From: a virus
Length of the DNA stretch: 20,746 bases
IMG/VR virus record: IMGVR_UViG_3300009502_000240
Span: 1 to 20,746 of that record
Reading direction: 5' to 3' (one strand)
Shown here: piece after piece, positions 6,916-13,533 of the stretch
Layout: the number at the start of each line of letters is the position of its first letter
How positions within the stretch are numbered: the first letter of the stretch is position 1
Position numbers and translations under genes: made by a program
Notes under the pieces: generated by a model
Databases searched by the model: none
What the model was told of the DNA's origin: nothing
What the model saw: only the letters and a program-made list of their open reading frames with translations

Positions 6916-7139
6916 GATCCACCCTTTACTAGAGAAAATAGGTTTTTCTTCAAAAGTTCTAGAAATGCTTTATTACTTAATTCTACTCTTAAAGCAAGTC
7001 CAAGATCATTAAGTTCATAAATCTTAGGATTTTCTGACATAATAGTCTTAACTAGAACTTTATCATGGTTTAGTTCAAATCCTGTATCATTTGATGATTC
7101 AAGTGCTGCATCAAAGTCTTCAGATTCTTTCTTTTTCAT
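6912..7139 (-). CDS. Small hypothetical protein, 75 aa
   Basis: AAGGAG lies eight bases upstream of ATG 7139. A charged N-terminus (KKKESEDFDAALESSND) is followed by a helical, leucine-rich second half (ELNDLGLALRVELSNKAFLE). No family is recognised. It is the second gene of the early operon. Confidence 0.7.
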   Translation of the reverse strand: MKKKESEDFDAALESSNDTGFELNHDKVLVKTIMSENPKIYELNDLGLALRVELSNKAFLELLKKNLFSLVKGGS

Positions 7140-7150
7140 GACTAATCTCC

Positions 7151-7312
7151 TTAGTGTTCAAATCCATAGATAGTTTCTAAGAAATCTATTAGATTGTCTG
7201 TAAACGGGTCAAATCCCATATCAACAATATCAACTGCAAGGTCTTCAATAGAAGATAGACTACCGAACTCATTTACCAGTAGTTTAACAGTTTCATTATA
7301 TAGTGTTTCCAT
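7151..7312 (-). CDS. Small acidic protein, first gene of the early operon, 53 aa
   Basis: ATG 7312 follows AGGGGGAAC at ideal spacing; TAA is at 7151-7153. The product begins METLYNETVKLLVNEFGSLS and is strongly acidic (IEDLAVDIVDMGFDPFTDN), probably three short helices. It is the first cistron behind the consensus sigma70 promoter and the long structured leader, so it is likely one of the earliest and most abundant products. First early phage genes often encode host-takeover factors (anti-restriction or RNA-polymerase inhibitors); this is inference from position and charge. Confidence 0.75.
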   Translation of the reverse strand: METLYNETVKLLVNEFGSLSSIEDLAVDIVDMGFDPFTDNLIDFLETIYGFEH

Positions 7313-7558
7313 ATTGTTCCCCCTAATTAGTTGAATATGAGGCTAACACTGATGTGCAAGTAATTAGTAGTGTCTGTTTTAAGGTGGGATTTAAAAGCAG
7401 ATATATATATATATTGGTAGGCTATATTGATTATTACTCGCACGTCAGTGATATTCTCACTGTCCGGGTCACGGTAGGCATTGGCCTCCATCCGGTGCGG
7501 CATCCCTGGTTAAGTTTGTTCTTCCCCGGTTCATCTGCCAGAGGATATTTCTTCCTCT
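7313..7558 (-). ncRNA. Long structured 5' leader or regulatory RNA of the early operon
   Basis: Between the sigma70 promoter and the first early gene lie about 245 transcribed bases without a convincing ORF. The promoter-proximal 120 bases are 63/120 G+C, in a clearly AT-rich genome. Helices on the minus-strand RNA, in window positions: 7558-7553 with 7545-7540 (six pairs, at the very 5' end); 7529-7525 with 7468-7464 (CCGGG/CCCGG); 7497-7492 with 7474-7470; 7487-7484 with 7479-7476; 7462-7457 with 7451-7446 (CAGTGA/TCACTG, five-base loop); 7401-7391 with 7382-7373 (ten pairs and one bulge); and a long-range 14-position helix 7450-7437 with 7360-7347 (12 Watson-Crick pairs, one G-U, one mismatch). 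The last competes with the CAGTGA hairpin, as in riboswitches and attenuators. I could not match it to a known class. Confidence 0.7.
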
Positions 7559-7564
7559 TTATAT

Positions 7565-7593
7565 AATATAACACATAAGAAACTTGTTGTCAA
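7565..7593 (-). promoter_or_regulatory. Consensus sigma70 promoter of the early operon
   Basis: On the minus strand TTGACA (7593-7588) is followed after 17 bases by TATATT (7570-7565). The predicted start is near 7558, exactly at the base of the first leader hairpin. It faces the small-gene operon and lies just after the stop of the helicase gene. Confidence 0.88.
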
Positions 7594-7640
7594 GCTTTTT
7601 CTTTCTTATATATTACTTATCGTCAAAAATAATTTAAACT

Positions 7641-9161
7641 TTAGCATTGAGGCATAACCTCATCAATTGATTGTTGTTTTTTTTCTTTCATTCCTAAGAA
7701 TAATCTACCGTCGCATAATACATTATGTTCACTTCTTAACCATTGTTTAAAGTTATTTTTAGCAAACTTATCCTTGGAAAATTGCTTAGTTAGGTTAATT
7801 AAGATATCGGTCATATCACATTCACTATCTTTACATATTTCGTATTTAGGTTCAACATATTTCTTATAAAAGTCAGCAAATACACTATCTTGTACTAGAT
7901 CTCTCATACTTTCGAATACAGAATCATGATTAGGGGTTTTTTGTATAAGACCACCGCTATTTTTTACTTCAAGGATGTCAAAGCATTGACGACAATAATT
8001 TAAAAATTCATTATTAGTTGTTTTTAAGTCATTTAAATACATCTGCAAACTCATAGTGTTATTATCTAAATCAACAATAGGTTTAACACGAAAGAATCTT
8101 AAACGTCTACGTTCATCTGCAGTATTAGCACATTCAAGGTCATAGTTACTATCAACAAATAACAACCCACGAATTTGACTAGTAAAAGCATCTTTATTCT
8201 TACCTTCAATCTGTACTAAGTTACCACCGGTGATAGATTTTAATACTTTATTTTGCATAAGATGAGTAGTAGTATTTTCTTCAATAGATATAATAGCTTT
8301 ACCAAACATATTGTAGTAGTTAAAAGTAGTATTGGCGTCAAAAGAAGCAAAGCTCTTAGTTAATTGTCCTAAATACAATATGAACCCAGTTTTACCATCA
8401 CCTCCAAATCCTCTCATATAATTGACGTAGGGTAACATATTTCCTATTAGATGTGACCAAATAATGGCACATAGATATTGATGATGTTCTACCCTAGATA
8501 AGAATGATTGCATTGTCTTAGCTAAGTCAGTAAATACTACATCTTGTTTCTTATAAGGTATTGTTGACAAAGCAAATTCACATAATCCTTCTAATCCTAC
8601 TGTTTGAGGATCATTATCTAATTTAATCCTAGGTAGGGTTAATTGAGGGTGTGTAGTATTTATTATAGTAGTTACTGTATCCTCTAACGATACATTAGCT
8701 AGGCGTTTCTTACCTGAAAAAGGTGATAATTTAGTATATAATTCCTGTAACAAATCAGCTTCATATTTACATAGGTATTCTAAAGCAAATCTAGGGTTGT
8801 CAAATGCCCCTAAGGTACAAACACCATGTATAGAAGTTATATTTACCCCTTTAACAAGCTCTGTAGAGCGATAATAGACCAGTGTGTTAGACCCAACGAC
8901 ACTTACTATAAAGAAATTTTTAAGAGGCTGTGCTGCCAATATAATAGCTTCTATTTGATTATCTGTATCTTCTTCACCATCATTAGAAATCTTACGGGCA
9001 ACTTCTTTAAGTTCTATTACCTCTTGCCTAGCAGCTTTGATAGACAAATCTTCATCACGAAGTAAAACCTCTTGAAGTATATCTTCATCGGATAGCGCTT
9101 TAGACCCTTTCTTATTCTTATTGTAAAACTTACCATTGTTAAATTTTAAGAACATTTCCAT
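7641..9161 (-). CDS. D5-like / SF3 replicative helicase (primase-helicase C-terminal type)
   Basis: 506 residues. The Walker A loop is GFGGDGKTGF near residue 254, followed by Walker B-like KAIISIEEN near 292. The sensor/motif C region LLFVDSNYDLE leads to TADERRRLRFFRVKP, the typical ending of D5/SF3 phage helicases (TN..P..D...RRR..F.P). The N-terminal 200 residues do not show clear primase catalytic motifs, so priming may come from another gene. The expected role is ATP-driven unwinding at the replication fork beside the family-A polymerase. The start ATG follows AGGGGG and overlaps the end of the upstream DNA-binding-like gene. Transcription most likely comes from the leftward motifs at 9628-9650 and 9786-9808. 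Confidence 0.9.
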   Translation of the reverse strand: MEMFLKFNNGKFYNKNKKGSKALSDEDILQEVLLRDEDLSIKAARQEVIELKEVARKISNDGEEDTDNQIEAIILAAQPLKNFFIVSVVGSNTLVYYRSTELVKGVNITSIHGVCTLGAFDNPRFALEYLCKYEADLLQELYTKLSPFSGKKRLANVSLEDTVTTIINTTHPQLTLPRIKLDNDPQTVGLEGLCEFALSTIPYKKQDVVFTDLAKTMQSFLSRVEHHQYLCAIIWSHLIGNMLPYVNYMRGFGGDGKTGFILYLGQLTKSFASFDANTTFNYYNMFGKAIISIEENTTTHLMQNKVLKSITGGNLVQIEGKNKDAFTSQIRGLLFVDSNYDLECANTADERRRLRFFRVKPIVDLDNNTMSLQMYLNDLKTTNNEFLNYCRQCFDILEVKNSGGLIQKTPNHDSVFESMRDLVQDSVFADFYKKYVEPKYEICKDSECDMTDILINLTKQFSKDKFAKNNFKQWLRSEHNVLCDGRLFLGMKEKKQQSIDEVMPQC

Positions 9162-9583
9162 TAAACACCCCCTTTCAAAGTCCAGCAGTACGAATTACCA
9201 AATTTTTGAACAAATACAAACTGTTTGTATGCTCTTCTAAGATAAGACACTGATAGTTTAAGATAATCTGCAAGGAACTCAATAGCTTGTACTCTTGTTA
9301 AGTTATAAACTATTATCTCACCATTTGCATCCTTTAGATAATACTCATATTTGTTAGACTCAGTATTATGTGTAGGAAGTTTAATCTCATCTTTTAAATA
9401 GAAGTATGTGATATTACCTGCTTTAACTATATCAACCATAGACTTAAGATTAGAACTTACAGTATTATAAGAGTACTCTGTTAGAATACTTATACAATTT
9501 ACTGCACCTTTATAACTTAGTTTTTTATTCTCAATCTCACGGCTCTTACTTAACACAGTGTATTCGTTATTTTTACTACCCAT
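9161..9583 (-). CDS. Putative DNA-binding protein (HTH-like), 140 aa
   Basis: GGAGG lies six bases upstream of ATG 9583. The protein begins with a basic segment (SKSREIENKKLSYKGAVNC). A C-terminal stretch, TRVQAIEFLADYLKLSVSYL then RRAYKQF, has the spacing of a helix-turn-helix (helix, turn near LKLS, recognition helix SYLRRAYKQF). An earlier TEYSYNTVSSNLKSM could be a second one. Such a protein next to the divergent intergenic region and cotranscribed with the helicase could be a transcription regulator or an origin- or replication-initiation protein. No named family is recognised. Confidence 0.7.
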   Translation of the reverse strand: MGSKNNEYTVLSKSREIENKKLSYKGAVNCISILTEYSYNTVSSNLKSMVDIVKAGNITYFYLKDEIKLPTHNTESNKYEYYLKDANGEIIVYNLTRVQAIEFLADYLKLSVSYLRRAYKQFVFVQKFGNSYCWTLKGGV

Positions 9584-9627
9584 TTATATCCTCCCTCAAA
9601 GATAATTGTTAGTACCTTTTACTATAA

Positions 9628-9650
9628 TACATCAATTATAATAGAATTAC
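9628..9650 (-). promoter_or_regulatory. Promoter-like motif copy D (leftward)
   Basis: The minus strand reads GTAATTCTAT, then TATAAT (9640-9635), then TGATGTA. The ATTATAAT core and an AATT upstream are shared with four other copies. No -35 box is seen at 16-18 bases. The predicted start near 9628 gives a 45-base leader to the 140-aa gene. Confidence 0.6.
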
Positions 9651-9694
9651 AATACGATTTGTTCAATTTGTGCTTTTTAAAGGATACTTTCGTA

Positions 9695-9710
9695 ACACTA
9701 CAGGTAGTGT
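9695..9710. promoter_or_regulatory. 16-bp inverted repeat, possible operator
   Basis: ACACTAC-AG-GTAGTGT is a perfect 7+2+7 inverted repeat in the leader between leftward motif copies C and D. It may be a protein-binding operator or an RNA hairpin in the helicase transcript. No T-run follows on either side, so a terminator is unlikely. Confidence 0.5.
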
Positions 9711-9785
9711 GTCCCCTCATCAGCAACACACAATTACTGGGGTGTTTTGACCTCCTAATTTGCTAGTAATATCAACAAGTCCCAC

Positions 9786-9808
9786 CATATCAATTATAAT
9801 GAAATTAT
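9786..9808 (-). promoter_or_regulatory. Promoter-like motif copy C (leftward)
   Basis: The minus strand reads ATAATTTCAT, TATAAT (9798-9793), TGATATG. It is identical to copies A and B over AATTTCATTATAAT. No -35 hexamer is present. The predicted start is near 9786. It faces away from copy A, making a divergent pair with it. Confidence 0.65.
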
Positions 9809-9853
9809 ATACTAACATTAGATTTAAAAAAAAGTATATATAAGGATATAGTA

Positions 9854-9898
9854 ATATATAGAATAGAACCGACCGAAAATTTCATTATAATACACGTG
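9854..9898 (+). promoter_or_regulatory. Promoter-like motif copy A (rightward), long form
   Basis: ATATATAG (9854-9861), 12 bases, CGAAAATTTCAT, TATAAT (9886-9891), ACACGTG. The upstream box, its 12-base spacing and the core are all repeated in copy B 6.6 kb away. The -10 end lies in the perfect 12-base palindrome ATACACGTGTAT (9890-9901), a possible operator. No -35 TTGACA is present. Confidence 0.7.
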
Positions 9899-9928
9899 TA
9901 TAAAGTTTAGACAGTTGAACCAAAGAAA

Positions 9929-9958
9929 TTGACATAAACTATAGTAATACAGTATACT
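9929..9958 (+). promoter_or_regulatory. Sigma70 promoter of the virion-gene arm
   Basis: TTGACA (9929-9934), 18 bases, TATACT (9953-9958), with a predicted start near 9965 and the protease gene starting at 9988. Together with copy A this gives the rightward arm two tandem promoters of different type. Confidence 0.82.
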
Positions 9959-9987
9959 AAGGTAGAACCAGTCACCAGGAGTAAGAT

Positions 9988-10593
9988 ATGAGTGAACAGG
10001 AACCAACCGAACAAGATGATATTGCTATTATTTCCTACCTAGAAACTAAATTCAAGAATCTATCCCAACACAACTATGACTTAGACCAACGAAGAATCTA
10101 CCTAACTGGTGGAATATCTGAGAAATCTTGTCTAAGAACCATTAAACTATTAAACTATTTAGAATCTATAGATCATAAACCTATACATCTAATAATAAAT
10201 ACTGGTGGTGGTGATGCTGAACATGGATTAGCTTTGATTGATGCTATTAGAATGTGTACCTGCGAAGTAATAGGAACCGCTACAGGTGGTGTTAAATCTA
10301 TGGGACTACCAATATTAGCCTCCTGTGACTTCCGTATTGCTACTAACAATTGTATGTTTATGTGGCACAGTATTTCATATGGAATCCATCCTAGTAGTAT
10401 AGCAGAACATGACGTAGAGCTTAGACAAGCAAAACTCATATCTAAACTAGTTAATCAAGTATTAGCTAATAACACTAACAAACCATTTAATTTTTGGACT
10501 AGTCACAAATATCTTGACTTCGACTTTACAGCTGAAGATGCCCTAGAGTTTGGGTTGGTTGATGAAATTAGAGGTGTTGTTAAAAAACAATAG
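9988..10593 (+). CDS. ClpP-like serine protease, probable head-maturation protease
   Basis: 201 residues, close to the length of ClpP. The family fold shows as IYLTGGI, then PIHLIINTGGGD (the oxyanion strand of ClpP), GVKSMGLPIL with the nucleophile S104, FMWHSISYG with H127, and YLDFDFTAEDALEFGLVDEI with D177 aligned to the ClpP Asp by its distance to the AEDA segment. The catalytic triad is therefore intact. Phage ClpP-like enzymes (family S14) usually cleave scaffold and capsid precursors; here a separate scaffold and capsid gene lie downstream. It is the first gene behind the sigma70 promoter, so it may be made earlier than the capsid; a host-directed role is a possible alternative. AGGAG precedes the start. 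Confidence 0.88.
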   Translation: MSEQEPTEQDDIAIISYLETKFKNLSQHNYDLDQRRIYLTGGISEKSCLRTIKLLNYLESIDHKPIHLIINTGGGDAEHGLALIDAIRMCTCEVIGTATGGVKSMGLPILASCDFRIATNNCMFMWHSISYGIHPSSIAEHDVELRQAKLISKLVNQVLANNTNKPFNFWTSHKYLDFDFTAEDALEFGLVDEIRGVVKKQ

Positions 10594-10603
10594 GGGTGTA
10601 TAC

Positions 10604-10720
10604 ATGTTTTCACGAGTTAAACTATTGATATCATTACCTGCAATTGCAATCTCATTATTCCTTTTATATAAAGAGTATCAAGCAGTTAAGAAGAATAAGG
10701 TAACTAAACCAGTAAAATGA
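10604..10720 (+). CDS. Small single-helix membrane protein, 38 aa
   Basis: ATG 10604 follows AGGGGTG; the stop TGA overlaps the next start (ATGA). The product (MFSRVKLLISLPAIAISLFL then LYKEYQAVKKNK) is one hydrophobic helix followed by a basic tail, which implies inner-membrane insertion. It could be a small holin or antiholin-like protein, but there is no endolysin nearby. The gene fills the gap exactly, which supports it. Confidence 0.66.
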   Translation: MFSRVKLLISLPAIAISLFLLYKEYQAVKKNKVTKPVK

Positions 10721-11079
10721 ATGAATTACAAGAGCCAACTAAAAATATTGAAATATCTGAGGTAAATGGTAAAACTACTATTGTATTTAGGAAAGCTGCA
10801 TTAAAAGGTAGGGTTACTAATACTCAAGTATTAAATACAATTCTTATTGCTGCTCAGATGCAGGCCGAAAAGTACATCGAAAAGCTCTCAAGAGGAGCTC
10901 CATTAGATGTAAGTGAAATCAAAGCACTTAAAGAACTAGCAGATATAACCAAACTTAGTTGTGACAATAAACTTGAAGGACAATTGTTATTACAACAACC
11001 TTCAGAAGATGCAGATCAAGCTAAAACTAAACTATATAATCTACTATCAGATAGATTGAAAGGCAGTGGTAATGTTTAA
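10717..11079 (+). CDS. Possible terminase small subunit, 120 aa
   Basis: 120 residues, mostly helical: TNTQVLNTILIAAQMQAEKY, then VSEIKALKELADITKLSC. The N-terminus is beta-like (IEISEVNGKTTIVFRKAA). The length, the helical core with a helix-turn-like ALKELADITKL and the location between protease and large terminase fit a small terminase subunit, which would recognise packaging DNA. The family match is not certain. Start and stop overlap neighbours, so the gene is real. Confidence 0.55.
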   Translation: MNELQEPTKNIEISEVNGKTTIVFRKAALKGRVTNTQVLNTILIAAQMQAEKYIEKLSRGAPLDVSEIKALKELADITKLSCDNKLEGQLLLQQPSEDADQAKTKLYNLLSDRLKGSGNV

Positions 11080-11275
11080 AATAGACATAGATGAATTTAT
11101 CAGTAAACAGAAGCTTATCATTTATCTTTCAAATTATAAGAAAGATATGTTGGAATATATAACAGTATTTAAGGATAAACCTGACTGTAAGTTTCATCAT
11201 ACTAGGTGTGTAGCTAAGTATGAATTACTGGAACATTTAATAGATGAACTTGAGAAAAAGGAAGTAGAATTATGA
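11072..11275 (+). CDS. Small hypothetical protein, 67 aa
   Basis: ATG 11072 is preferred to GTG 11066 because AAAGG lies eight bases upstream of the ATG and only two from the GTG. It overlaps the previous gene by eight bases. The product is charged and helical, with two Cys and two His residues (PDCKFHHTRCVAKYELLEHL) that could hold a metal as C-x3-H-H-x2-C. No family is recognised. Confidence 0.68.
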   Translation: MFKIDIDEFISKQKLIIYLSNYKKDMLEYITVFKDKPDCKFHHTRCVAKYELLEHLIDELEKKEVEL

Positions 11276-11445
11276 AATATTATTGGGGAGTATTGAAGAT
11301 TAAATGGTGGGTATTAAAGATTAATATCCGGGCTCTTCTAAGAAAGATTCCTATATTAGATAGATATTATAGAAGAAAAGCTGAGCGGATGGCTGAAAAA
11401 ATGTTTAATTGTAAGATAATAGATATTAAAGATGTGAAGTGGTAA
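11272..11445 (+). CDS. Small basic hypothetical protein, 57 aa
   Basis: ATG 11272 overlaps the previous stop by ATGA; TAA is at 11443-11445, one base before the next start. The product begins MKYYWGVLKIKWWVLKINIR and is very basic and tryptophan-rich, containing RYYRRKAERMAEKM. The amphipathic N-terminal segment may associate with a membrane. No family is recognised. Confidence 0.72.
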   Translation: MKYYWGVLKIKWWVLKINIRALLRKIPILDRYYRRKAERMAEKMFNCKIIDIKDVKW

Positions 11446-11446
11446 C

Positions 11447-11905
11447 ATGACAAATTTAATTGATTTAGTTACTATACGTGAATTTAAAGAAGGGGATATA
11501 AACTTCTTATTAAGTAGTTTTATAGGTTGTTTGTCTCAGTATCATGAATCAATGTTTAAAGGTTGGTTGTCTAAAGATATTCATGAACATTTAGAACAAG
11601 TTATATTATATGCATTGGTTAAACTAGATTATAGTGCATGGATAGCGGCTAATAAAGATGATACAGATACAATCATAGGATATATAATAGGAGACCCTAA
11701 ACGTAACCACATATTCTTTAATTATACTAAGTATTCATTTAGAAAGCTTGGTATACAACAGAACATGTTATTACCTCTGATTATAGACCCAAGTCAGTTA
11801 GTTACTATTAACTGGCAAACTAAAGAAGCCCTTAAACTACATAAAAAGTGCGGATACATAGTTAGAAACGTATTTTTAGAACAAATAATGGAGTTAAGTA
11901 GATGA
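11447..11905 (+). CDS. GNAT-like acetyltransferase domain protein, 152 aa
   Basis: The order of elements fits a GNAT fold: TIREFKEGD at the start, AWIAANKDDTDTIIGYIIGD (beta strands 3-4), FNYTKYSFRKLGIQQNMLLP (the acetyl-CoA loop region, degenerate because the canonical RxxGxG is KLGIQ), and EALKLHKKCGYIVRN (the typical final helix and strand, like A.rLYeklGF). Similar proteins sit beside terminase genes in other podoviruses. The substrate is unknown, and the altered pyrophosphate loop leaves open that it is no longer an active enzyme. Confidence 0.65.
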   Translation: MTNLIDLVTIREFKEGDINFLLSSFIGCLSQYHESMFKGWLSKDIHEHLEQVILYALVKLDYSAWIAANKDDTDTIIGYIIGDPKRNHIFFNYTKYSFRKLGIQQNMLLPLIIDPSQLVTINWQTKEALKLHKKCGYIVRNVFLEQIMELSR

Positions 11906-12135
11906 AGATCAAACGAATATATGTAACACATGCTGTAAATAATCTAAATAGTAAAACCTCGTTTGATTGTTTAGTTCATGCTATATCTTATGTTAAAGAT
12001 GTTGATGGTTATCTTGTTGATAATAAGGTTCTAATACCTTCTGCTCATGTTTATGAAGTGTTGGTTGAACATGAAGAAGAATCTATTCCTAAACGGATTG
12101 TAAAAGAAACATCTAAGGTAAAAGACATACAATAA
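11902..12135 (+). CDS. Small hypothetical protein, 77 aa
   Basis: ATG 11902 overlaps the previous stop (ATGA) with GGAG eight bases upstream. The product looks beta-rich and basic (MKIKRIYVTHAVNNLNSKTS, later VLIPSAHVYEVLVEHEEESI). No family is recognised. It lies directly before the large terminase. Confidence 0.7.
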   Translation: MKIKRIYVTHAVNNLNSKTSFDCLVHAISYVKDVDGYLVDNKVLIPSAHVYEVLVEHEEESIPKRIVKETSKVKDIQ

Positions 12136-12138
12136 TCT

Positions 12139-13524
12139 ATGAGTGAAGAGCTGCTAAAATCTATATATAAAATCTATCCACTCTATCAAGAATTATTTGA
12201 TAAACAGTTAGAGTTTGTATTATCTCCTAGTAAGTATATAGCAGCTATTTGTTCACGTCGAGCTGGTAAAACAACAGTATGTGCTATTAGAGCCTTTCAA
12301 GAGCTTATGATGAAACCTAACTCATTAGGATTATATCTAGCGCTTACTGATGATAATGTTGAACGTATATTTATGCCAACAGTTAGACCCTTATTAGCGA
12401 AATATAAGATAACCGCTAATGTCACAAAAGATGAAATAGCATTTTCTAATGGTAGTAAGTTGATTCTAGCAGGAGCTAATCATATAAATAGAATAGAAAC
12501 TTTTCGTGGATTTAAATTAGTGTTCTGTATTATAGATGAGGCTGCATCCTTTACTGAACATATTTTACAGTATCTCGTGGATGAAATCATATCTCCAGCA
12601 TTGATTGATAACCAAGGTCAATTGATACTTATAGGAACACCTGCAAACCATTGTTCAGGTATGTTTTATAATGTAACAGCTACAACTAAAGAAGAATCTT
12701 GGATTGTTAAGAGATGGACAGGTTTTGATAACCCGCATATAGCCGTTAACTATGATAAGGCAACTAAAGAATTCCTTAAACGCAAGAAGGTGGATGAAAC
12801 TAATCCTAAATATCGCAGGGAGTACTTAGGTGAGTGGTGTACTGATGAAGATGCATTGATGATACGTCCATTTACTATAGGGTTACCTAGTGAACAGTAT
12901 AATACAGAGGACTGGAGAAGCGTTGTTGGTGTAGACTTTGGGTTTAATGATGAAACAGCTATTAGTGTTATAGGTTGGAGAAGAAACAATCCTACAGCGT
13001 ATGTACTTGAAACTGTTGGACTTCAATATGCTAATGTATCTACAATAGGTAATATGCTTAAAGGAATTAAAGAAAAATATAAACCTATTAAGGTAGTAGG
13101 TGACCCTGCTGGTTCATCTAAAATCATCATGGCTGAGTTTAGTGATAAGTATAAAGTATTTATTGAAAGTGCTCAGAAGACTAATAAGGCTCACTATATT
13201 GAAATCTTTAATGATGCTTTAGTTAATGATAACTTAATATTAGTCCCTGGTAAAACAGAAACTTTACAAAAAGAGATGAAAAAGGTAGTATGGAATGAAG
13301 ATAGAACCCGGGAGTTAGAGGGTATGAAATGTGACCATTTAGACGCAACACTATACGCTTATCGTGAAGCAATGGCTTATATAGAAAAAATACCTGTAAA
13401 AATAACTAAAACCGAACATATGATAGAACAAGAGATGCTGCAATCTCAGATAGATTATGATATAAAAAGACTGGAAGATAAGAATGATGATTTCTTCACC
13501 GATATTAGTAATATTTTAGATTAG
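12139..13524 (+). CDS. terL: Terminase large subunit
   Basis: The packaging ATPase and nuclease, 461 residues. Walker A is SRRAGKTT near residue 41. Walker B is VFCIIDEAA near 130, with the catalytic Glu. The coupling motif LILIGTPA follows near 170. The RNase-H-like nuclease begins at VGVDFGFNDETA near 265 and ends with the metal ligand in CDHLDATLYAYRE near 400. The set is complete, so the motor should be active. It docks on the portal, the next gene downstream. The ribosome site is poor (nearest AAGG about 20 bases upstream), so translation probably depends on coupling to the gene ending four bases earlier. Confidence 0.95.
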   Translation: MSEELLKSIYKIYPLYQELFDKQLEFVLSPSKYIAAICSRRAGKTTVCAIRAFQELMMKPNSLGLYLALTDDNVERIFMPTVRPLLAKYKITANVTKDEIAFSNGSKLILAGANHINRIETFRGFKLVFCIIDEAASFTEHILQYLVDEIISPALIDNQGQLILIGTPANHCSGMFYNVTATTKEESWIVKRWTGFDNPHIAVNYDKATKEFLKRKKVDETNPKYRREYLGEWCTDEDALMIRPFTIGLPSEQYNTEDWRSVVGVDFGFNDETAISVIGWRRNNPTAYVLETVGLQYANVSTIGNMLKGIKEKYKPIKVVGDPAGSSKIIMAEFSDKYKVFIESAQKTNKAHYIEIFNDALVNDNLILVPGKTETLQKEMKKVVWNEDRTRELEGMKCDHLDATLYAYREAMAYIEKIPVKITKTEHMIEQEMLQSQIDYDIKRLEDKNDDFFTDISNILD

Positions 13525-13533
13525 GAGTTCTTA

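Larger units (their letters stand above)
9584..9987. other. Divergent control region between the two arms
   Basis: About 400 bases without a convincing gene. It contains leftward motifs C and D, rightward motif A, a sigma70 promoter, a 16-bp inverted repeat, and a CCCC(22)GGGGTGTT element (9713-9746) that recurs in modified form near 16521-16577. It is a possible replication origin as well as the main transcription switch. Confidence 0.7.

Noticed and set aside
7440-7530. tRNA-like gene, suggested by a CCCCGGTTCATCTGCC stretch resembling a T arm
   Set aside because: The T-stem does not pair, no acceptor stem or anticodon arm can be drawn, and the promoter is on the other strand.
7354-7566. 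70-codon plus-strand ORF across the structured leader
   Set aside because: It has no good ribosome site, contains the simple AT run, and lies opposite a sigma70 promoter and helix-rich leader; the strand arm here is entirely leftward.
7641-7665. Terminator at the end of the helicase gene (GAGG/CCTC hairpin)
   Set aside because: The stem is short, lies inside the last codons, and the T-run is about 20 bases away, so it is too weak to call.
9824-10006. 60-codon minus-strand ORF in the divergent region
   Set aside because: It is Tyr/Phe/Ile-rich low complexity from AT-rich promoter DNA, overlaps the protease start and lacks a ribosome site.
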